DNA of 64,000 nucleotides from Curtobacterium sp. MCJR17_020 (GTDB lineage: Bacteria; Actinomycetota; Actinomycetes; Actinomycetales; Microbacteriaceae). Location: the NCBI RefSeq assembly GCF_003234365.2, contig NZ_CP126260.1, forward strand, positions 682,001 to 746,000. The letters run 5' to 3'. The notes under the pieces are model-generated. The model searched no databases. It saw only the letters and a list, made by a program, of their open reading frames with translations, and had not been told where the DNA came from. The translations under genes were made by a program, and so were the position numbers. Shown here one piece after another: positions 59,520-64,000 of this stretch (positions are counted from its first letter, which is position 1; every line of letters starts with the position of its first letter).

Positions 59520-59624
59520 AGGTCCTCCGAAAGGTCGTCGGCGCGGTCTGCGCGCTGGATACGCTACTGACGCCGGCCCCGGACGAACCGGGAGCGGCGA
59601 CACCATCCCTGTTCGGAGGCACCT
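59520..59624. promoter_or_regulatory. Divergent promoter, MTAP / moeA
   Basis: On the minus strand TAGCGT (near 59562) is the likely -10 for the phosphorylase-epimerase pair; both flanking genes have good GGAGG ribosome sites. No molybdenum-cofactor riboswitch-like structure is obvious in the 105 bp. Confidence 0.45.
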
Positions 59625-60851
59625 GTGCGAACGATCGGTCAGCACCGCGACGACCTGGCGGCGCTGCTCGCGCCGGTCCTGGCGGGCCTCGGGGCTGCAT
59701 CGTGGCGGATCGACGACCTGGCCGTCGACGGCCGTGCCGGTCACGGGCACCGCGTGCTCGCTGCGCCCGTCGCCGCTCCGGTCCCGTTGCCGCCCTTCGA
59801 CAACAGCCAGATGGACGGCTTCGCGGTCCGGGTGGCCGATGCCGGGCAGGACGTCCGGGTCGTCGCGCCCATCCCCGCCGGGGTCGTCCCCGCACCGCTC
59901 GGCTCCGGCACCGCCGCACCGATCATGACGGGCGCGCGGATCCCGGACGGCGCCGATGCCGTCTTCCCGGTGGAGGCCACGTCGCCGGGGTCCTTCCCGG
60001 CCGCGCTCGACCTGGGGTACGTCACGGTGCCCGCCGACCTCGTGCCGGGCACCTTCGTGCGAGCGACCGGCAGTGACCTGGCCCTCGGTGCGTCCATCGC
60101 TCCGACCGGCGCGCCGATCACCCCCGCCCTGCTGGGCGCGCTCGCCTCCGCCGGGGTGTCCACCGTGCAGGTTCGTCGACCACTGCGGGTCCTCGTGGTC
60201 TCGACCGGGTCCGAGCTGCAGGGCGCCGACACCGACGCGGCGATGATCGGTGACGCGAACGGCATCGCGCTGCGGGCGGCGCTCGCCGAGGTCGGCGCGG
60301 AGTCCCGCACGGTCCGGGTCCCCGACGACGTCGACGCGTTCGTCACCGTGCTCGACGACGCCGTGGGGGAGTGGGCCGACCTCGTGCTCACCACCGGGGG
60401 GATCAGTGCGGGCGCGTACGAGGTCGTGCGGCAGGCACTCGAAGCCCGCGGGCTCGCCGTGACCCCGGTCGCGATGCAGCCCGGCGGGCCGCAGGCGTTC
60501 GGCAGTGTGGTGCTCGCCGGCCGGCCGGTACCCGTCGTGTCGTTCCCCGGCAACCCCGTCTCCGCGCTCGTCTCGTTCGAGGTCTTCCTCCGCCCGCTGC
60601 TCGCGCCCCTCGTCGGGCTGCCGGCCGACCGCCCCGTGCTGCACCTGCCCGCGGCCACGGCTGCGCGGTCACCGGGTGGCAAGCACCAGGTGCGGCGTGG
60701 CCGTGTGGACGACGGGGTCGTCCACTTCGTGGGCGGACCGAGTTCCCACCTGCTCGCGCACTACGCCGCCGCCACGCACCTCGTCCACGTCCCGGTGGGG
60801 GTCGACGCCGTCGAACCCGGTGACGTCCTGACCGTCTGGAGTCTCCGATGA
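59625..60851 (+). CDS. moeA: Molybdopterin molybdotransferase MoeA
   Basis: A 408-residue enzyme inserting molybdate into adenylated molybdopterin. PPFDNSQMDGFAVR, IMTGARIPDGADAVFPVE, VVSTGSEL, TTGGISAGAYEVV and SFPGNPVSALVSFEVF are all classic. GTG start with GGAGG 5-6 bases upstream. First gene of a tightly packed operon; its stop overlaps the moaC start (ATGA). Confidence 0.96.
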   Translation: MRTIGQHRDDLAALLAPVLAGLGAASWRIDDLAVDGRAGHGHRVLAAPVAAPVPLPPFDNSQMDGFAVRVADAGQDVRVVAPIPAGVVPAPLGSGTAAPIMTGARIPDGADAVFPVEATSPGSFPAALDLGYVTVPADLVPGTFVRATGSDLALGASIAPTGAPITPALLGALASAGVSTVQVRRPLRVLVVSTGSELQGADTDAAMIGDANGIALRAALAEVGAESRTVRVPDDVDAFVTVLDDAVGEWADLVLTTGGISAGAYEVVRQALEARGLAVTPVAMQPGGPQAFGSVVLAGRPVPVVSFPGNPVSALVSFEVFLRPLLAPLVGLPADRPVLHLPAATAARSPGGKHQVRRGRVDDGVVHFVGGPSSHLLAHYAAATHLVHVPVGVDAVEPGDVLTVWSLR

Positions 60852-61381
60852 CCGAACCCGCCGCCACGTCCGATCAGTCGGGTCCGTCCGAGCAGGTCGA
60901 TCCGTCCGACGCGGCCGAGCTGTCGCACGTGCGCGCCGACGGGTCCGCGCACATGGTCGACGTGTCCGCGAAGGACGTCACCGACCGCTCGGCGACCGCC
61001 ACCGCCACACTCGTCACCCGGCCCGACGTCGTCGCGCGCATCCTCGACGGCTCCCTGCCGAAGGGCGAGGTCATCGGCACTGCCCGCATCGCTGCGATCA
61101 TGGCCGTGAAGAAGACCTCCGACCTCATCCCGCTCTGCCACCCGCTCCCCATCGCCGGGGTGCAGGTCGACATCACCGGCGCCGACGACCGCGTGCTGAT
61201 CGAGGTCTCGGTCCGCACCACCTCGCGCACCGGCGTCGAGATGGAAGCGCTGACCGGCGCGAGCGTCGCCGCGCTGACCGTGTACGACATGGTGAAGGCC
61301 GTCGACCGGGCGGCCTCGATCACGGACGTCCGTGTGCTCGAGAAGCACGGCGGTCGGTCCGGAGACTGGAGCAACCGATGA
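60848..61381 (+). CDS. moaC: Cyclic pyranopterin monophosphate synthase MoaC
   Basis: A 177-residue enzyme converting the MoaA product into cyclic pyranopterin monophosphate. After a 30-residue acidic N-terminal extension come VDVSAKDVTDRSATA, MAVKKTSDLIPLCHPLP and EMEALTGASVAALTVYDM, containing the catalytic Lys/His/Asp residues. Overlaps both neighbours by ATGA. Confidence 0.96.
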   Translation: MTEPAATSDQSGPSEQVDPSDAAELSHVRADGSAHMVDVSAKDVTDRSATATATLVTRPDVVARILDGSLPKGEVIGTARIAAIMAVKKTSDLIPLCHPLPIAGVQVDITGADDRVLIEVSVRTTSRTGVEMEALTGASVAALTVYDMVKAVDRAASITDVRVLEKHGGRSGDWSNR

Positions 61382-61890
61382 CCTCGCAGCCGACCAGGGG
61401 CCGTGCCGCCGTCGTGGTGGTGTCCACGCAGGCTGCCGTCGATCCGGCACTCGACCGCACCGGGCCCGTCATCGCGGGGTGGCTGCGCGAGCGGGACTTC
61501 ACCGTCGCCGAGCCCGTGATCGTCCCCGACGGCGGGGCCATCACCGAGACCGTGACCGCCGAACTGCTCGCCGGGGCCCGGATCGTCATCACGACCGGGG
61601 GCACCGGCGTCACCCCGACCGACCGGACGCCCGAGGCCGTCGCGCCCCTCATCGACCTGGAGCTGCCCGGTGTCCTCGAAGAGGTCCGTCGTCGCGGGCT
61701 CGCTGGGGCCGGGCCGACCGCACTGCTGAGCCGCGGCATCGCCGGAATCAGCACCGGCGGATCCCTGATCGTCACCCTTCCCGGGTCCCGCGGCGGGGTG
61801 GCGGACGGACTGGCCGTGCTCGACGGGCTGGTCGAGCACGTGCTCGCGCAGGTGCACGGCGAGGGCCATGCGCCGCGGAGTGCGTCATGA
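61378..61890 (+). CDS. mogA: MogA/MoaB family molybdopterin adenylyltransferase
   Basis: A 170-residue protein with AAVVVVSTQAA at the start, VITTGGTGVTPTDRTPEAV (substrate loop) and SRGIAGISTGGSLIVTLPGS. It adenylates molybdopterin before MoeA acts. Whether it is called MogA or MoaB is a matter of convention here. It overlaps moaC and moaE. Confidence 0.93.
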   Translation: MTSQPTRGRAAVVVVSTQAAVDPALDRTGPVIAGWLRERDFTVAEPVIVPDGGAITETVTAELLAGARIVITTGGTGVTPTDRTPEAVAPLIDLELPGVLEEVRRRGLAGAGPTALLSRGIAGISTGGSLIVTLPGSRGGVADGLAVLDGLVEHVLAQVHGEGHAPRSAS

Positions 61891-62354
61891 CGGCGGCGCC
61901 GGCCCCGTCCCCGGCCCCGTCCCCGGCACCGGATGCGCGCGTCATCCTCGCCGACGTCGTCGACCGGGGGATCACCGTCGACGAGGTCTCCGCCGTCGTC
62001 GCCACCGACCAGGACGGCGCCGTCGTCACCTTCGCCGGCGTCGTCCGCGACCACGACGGCGGCAAGGGCGTCACCGCGCTCGACTACGAGCGACACCCCA
62101 GCGCCGGCGACGTCATCGCCGAGGTCGCCCGCACCGTCGCCGACGCGCACCCCGACGTCCGGATCGCCGTACTCCACCGCGTCGGGTCGCTCGGCATCGG
62201 GGACGTCGCGCTCGCCGCAGCGGTGGCGTCGTCGCACCGGGCGCAGGCGTTCGCAGCGTGCGGGGAGCTGGTCGACCTGGTGAAGGAGCGGGTGCCGATC
62301 TGGAAGCACCAGCGGTTCACCGACGGCACGGACGAGTGGGTCGCCGCCCTGTGA
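61887..62354 (+). CDS. moaE: Molybdopterin synthase catalytic subunit MoaE
   Basis: A 155-residue subunit. After a Pro/Ala repeat (PAPSPAPSPAPD) it shows FAGVVRDHDGGKGVTALDYE, HRVGSLGIGD, the SSHRAQAF region and VPIWKHQRFTDGTDEWV with the catalytic Lys. The partner MoaD and MoaA are not in the window. Last gene of the operon. Confidence 0.95.
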   Translation: MTAAPAPSPAPSPAPDARVILADVVDRGITVDEVSAVVATDQDGAVVTFAGVVRDHDGGKGVTALDYERHPSAGDVIAEVARTVADAHPDVRIAVLHRVGSLGIGDVALAAAVASSHRAQAFAACGELVDLVKERVPIWKHQRFTDGTDEWVAAL

Positions 62355-62388
62355 CGGATGCTCAGGTCGAGCTGGTTGACTCAGATCG

Positions 62389-63012
62389 GTGACCGACGCA
62401 CAGACGGCTGCCGACCGGCGGTGGGCCGACGCGGAGATCCGGGCGAAGGCGTACCTCGCGCAGCCGCGCGACCGTCGTGTCCTGCCCATCCGCGGGTTCG
62501 TACTGGCGGTGGCACTGGTGATCGCGCTGCTCGTGATCGTCGGCGTCGCGCTGCCCCCGGACTCCGACGCACGGCTGATGCTCTCGACCGTCGGACTCAG
62601 CATCGCGGTGCTCATCCTGGCGGTGGAGATCATCCGAGCGGTCCGGTTCCGGCGCCGTGCAGGACGCACCGTCGTCCGTGAGCAGGTCGTCGCGTCGCTG
62701 TTGCAGCGTGAGCAGCGTGCGGTCTCCCGTGCGGCGGTCGGCCAGGCGGACGCGCCGGCTGATCGACGGATCGTGGTCGACGCCGTCGCGACCGACCTCG
62801 CGAGCGGTGCCGCACTCCCGATGCAGGCCGGGTTGCTCGTCGTCTGGTCGTCGATCGCCGTCGCGGGGACGGCCTTCTGGCCGGTCTACCTGACCGGAAG
62901 TCTGTTCACGGTCGCCCAGTTCGTGTGGTCGGTGCGTCGCGCTGTGCTCGCGCGGCGCTGTCTCGCGGCTCGGCACTGCTCGGACGTTGACCCTGTACGG
63001 CCCCGCAGCTGA
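62389..63012 (+). CDS. Membrane protein of unknown function
   Basis: A 207-residue protein with four hydrophobic segments (about 37-56, 66-82, 145-160, 165-180) and basic loops. I do not recognise the family. The segment DRRIVVDAVATDLASGAALP resembles part of the protein starting at 63489, so the two are probably distant paralogs. GTG start at 62389 is the first plausible one; no clear ribosome site. Confidence 0.65.
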   Translation: MTDAQTAADRRWADAEIRAKAYLAQPRDRRVLPIRGFVLAVALVIALLVIVGVALPPDSDARLMLSTVGLSIAVLILAVEIIRAVRFRRRAGRTVVREQVVASLLQREQRAVSRAAVGQADAPADRRIVVDAVATDLASGAALPMQAGLLVVWSSIAVAGTAFWPVYLTGSLFTVAQFVWSVRRAVLARRCLAARHCSDVDPVRPRS

Positions 63013-63074
63013 CCGTGGCCGGATCGCAACACCGGCACGCGTTCGGGGCGTGGCGACAGCCCTCAGGTTTTCCA

Positions 63075-63087
63075 TAGAATCGCGAAC
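63075..63087 (+). promoter_or_regulatory. Leaderless -10 of PLDc_N gene
   Basis: TAGAAT at 63075-63080, 7 bases before ATG 63088; a very good -10. Confidence 0.65.
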
Positions 63088-63486
63088 ATGAGCGTTTTGC
63101 TGCCCGGGATCACCGTCATCCTGCTGGTCTTCGCCCTGATCGACATCCTGACGAAGAACGACGACCAGATCCGCGGACTGCCGAAGATCGCGTGGGTGAT
63201 CCTCGTGATCCTGGTCCCCGTCGTCGGCAGCATCGTCTGGTTCGCCATCGGCCACGACTGGGCCCCGGGCGAGCGGAACCACGGCCGCTACATCGAACCC
63301 GCCCGTCACGAGGACCGGTACGCCACCCTCGGTGATGCCCGGAGCGCCCACGGCGCCAAGCGCGTCAGCGGCACGGAGCAGGAGCTCGCCGAGCTCGAGC
63401 GCGAGATCGAGTACTGGGAAGCGCAGGCTCGCCTGAAGCGCGCGAAGGAGGCCGCAGGCGAGGGCGACACCGCTCCCGCGAGCTGA
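63088..63486 (+). CDS. PLDc_N domain membrane protein
   Basis: A 132-residue protein with two helices typical of the phospholipase D N-terminal domain (VILLVFALIDILTKNDDQI; IAWVILVILVPVVGSIVWF, ending GHDW) and a cytoplasmic, charged helical tail with ELAELEREIEYWEAQARLKR. The domain usually precedes cardiolipin synthase-type enzymes, but here it stands alone. TAGAAT ends 7 bases before the ATG. Confidence 0.88.
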   Translation: MSVLLPGITVILLVFALIDILTKNDDQIRGLPKIAWVILVILVPVVGSIVWFAIGHDWAPGERNHGRYIEPARHEDRYATLGDARSAHGAKRVSGTEQELAELEREIEYWEAQARLKRAKEAAGEGDTAPAS

Positions 63487-63488
63487 CC

Positions 63489-64000
63489 GTGTCCGTTCCG
63501 GCTGCGCACAACGCGACCCACGCCAGGGTCTCCGAGGAAACCTGGTCCCTCGTCGCCGACAACATCGCTGGACGACCGCGCCCGAAGGTGCGGGTGAACC
63601 GGCAGCGCTGGGCCGTGGTGGTCGTCGTCGGGGCCGGTCTCTGCCTGGTGCTCGGTTCCATCCTCGGTGGTGTCGCCGGTGCACAGATCGACGATCTGAT
63701 GGGTGCGATGCGATCCGGATGGCCGTCGACCGTCGGATCGGTCCTGATCGTCGGGGCACTGGTCGCCTGGGTCATCGGGTTCGTGTGGTACTTCCGGCAG
63801 GGTGCACCGCGGGCGTGGTCGACGCCGACCAGCGGTGTGCCGCGACGCGAGCGGCAGTGGATCGACAGGATGATCCGGGATCGTGCGGCGTTCCCGGCTG
63901 ATCACGTCGAGGAACTCCGGTCGATCGCGAGCAACCGTCTGCAGCAGTCGGCGTCCACCGTGGTGCTCGCACCGGGGTTCGTGCTGCTCTGGGCCGCGAA
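63489..64000 (+). CDS. Membrane protein, partial (3' end outside window)
   Basis: About 170 residues are visible from a GTG at 63489, two bases after the preceding stop. A soluble start (HARVSEETWSLVADNIAG) is followed by hydrophobic segments (about 41-62 and 81-103) and the segment VEELRSIASNRLQQSASTVV, then another hydrophobic segment at the window edge. This layout resembles the protein at 62389-63012. Function unknown. Confidence 0.68.
   Translation, partial: MSVPAAHNATHARVSEETWSLVADNIAGRPRPKVRVNRQRWAVVVVVGAGLCLVLGSILGGVAGAQIDDLMGAMRSGWPSTVGSVLIVGALVAWVIGFVWYFRQGAPRAWSTPTSGVPRRERQWIDRMIRDRAAFPADHVEELRSIASNRLQQSASTVVLAPGFVLLWAA

Overview
The window reads as chromosomal DNA of a high-GC actinobacterium. 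Codons end almost always in G or C, GTG starts and ATGA/GTGA stop-start overlaps are common, and many genes appear to be transcribed without a leader from a TANNNT hexamer 6-7 bases before the start codon. Gene content (PadR/DUF4097, class E sortase, SipW/TasA-type secretion, PPK2, sugar ABC importers without their own ATPase) fits the family Microbacteriaceae, and a Curtobacterium-like organism is my best guess. That placement is inference; no database was consulted. No rRNA, tRNA, CRISPR array, transposase, integrase or prophage gene was found.

Layout. 1-9.6 kb: an APC permease cut by the left edge, a MerR regulator with a dyad operator, a PadR-DUF4097 pair, a divergent YczE/MocR (YczR-like) pair, a DUF6518-like membrane protein and a large RND efflux permease. 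9.6-17.6 kb: a lipoprotein esterase, PPK2 polyphosphate kinase, a DEAD-box RNA helicase with a long leader and a repetitive basic tail, DinB, MarR, and a two-gene TasA-like/SipW-like secretion module. 17.6-27.4 kb: sbcD-sbcC, a sortase E pair, GNAT, EamA and CPBP membrane proteins, and recQ. 27.4-41.2 kb: housekeeping and small regulatory genes (plsC, M23 peptidase, dehydrogenase, two MarR genes, MFS exporter, SDR, phosphate transporter, lipases, acetyltransferases, lipoate ligase) ending in an orphan DNA methyltransferase bordered by two kinds of repeats. 41.2-53.1 kb: a DHA2 exporter, then a glycan-utilisation locus: LacI and a clan-A glycoside hydrolase on the minus strand, facing a binding protein, two permeases, GH3 and GH125 on the plus strand. 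53.1-59.5 kb, minus strand: phosphoglucomutase, a small repeat protein, a GT2-DUF2064-methyltransferase operon, and an epimerase-MTA phosphorylase pair. 59.6-64 kb: a molybdenum cofactor operon (moeA-moaC-mogA-moaE), then small membrane proteins running off the right edge.

How genes work together. The sugar locus should import an oligosaccharide (probably mannose-containing, because of GH125) and cleave it in the cytoplasm under LacI control. Phosphoglucomutase lies next to it but convergent and is probably independent. The SipW-like peptidase should process the TasA-like protein before it, and it carries a C-terminal module whose membrane segment and first residues resemble that substrate. 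The MocR/YczE and PadR/DUF4097 pairs look like self-contained regulator-target units with visible palindromes.

Non-coding structure is rich. Long perfect or near-perfect palindromes sit at most convergent gene ends, and two of them recur as dispersed families. The most unusual non-coding stretch is the 360 bp after the methyltransferase, which holds a 71-bp-period tandem repeat followed by several strong palindromes.
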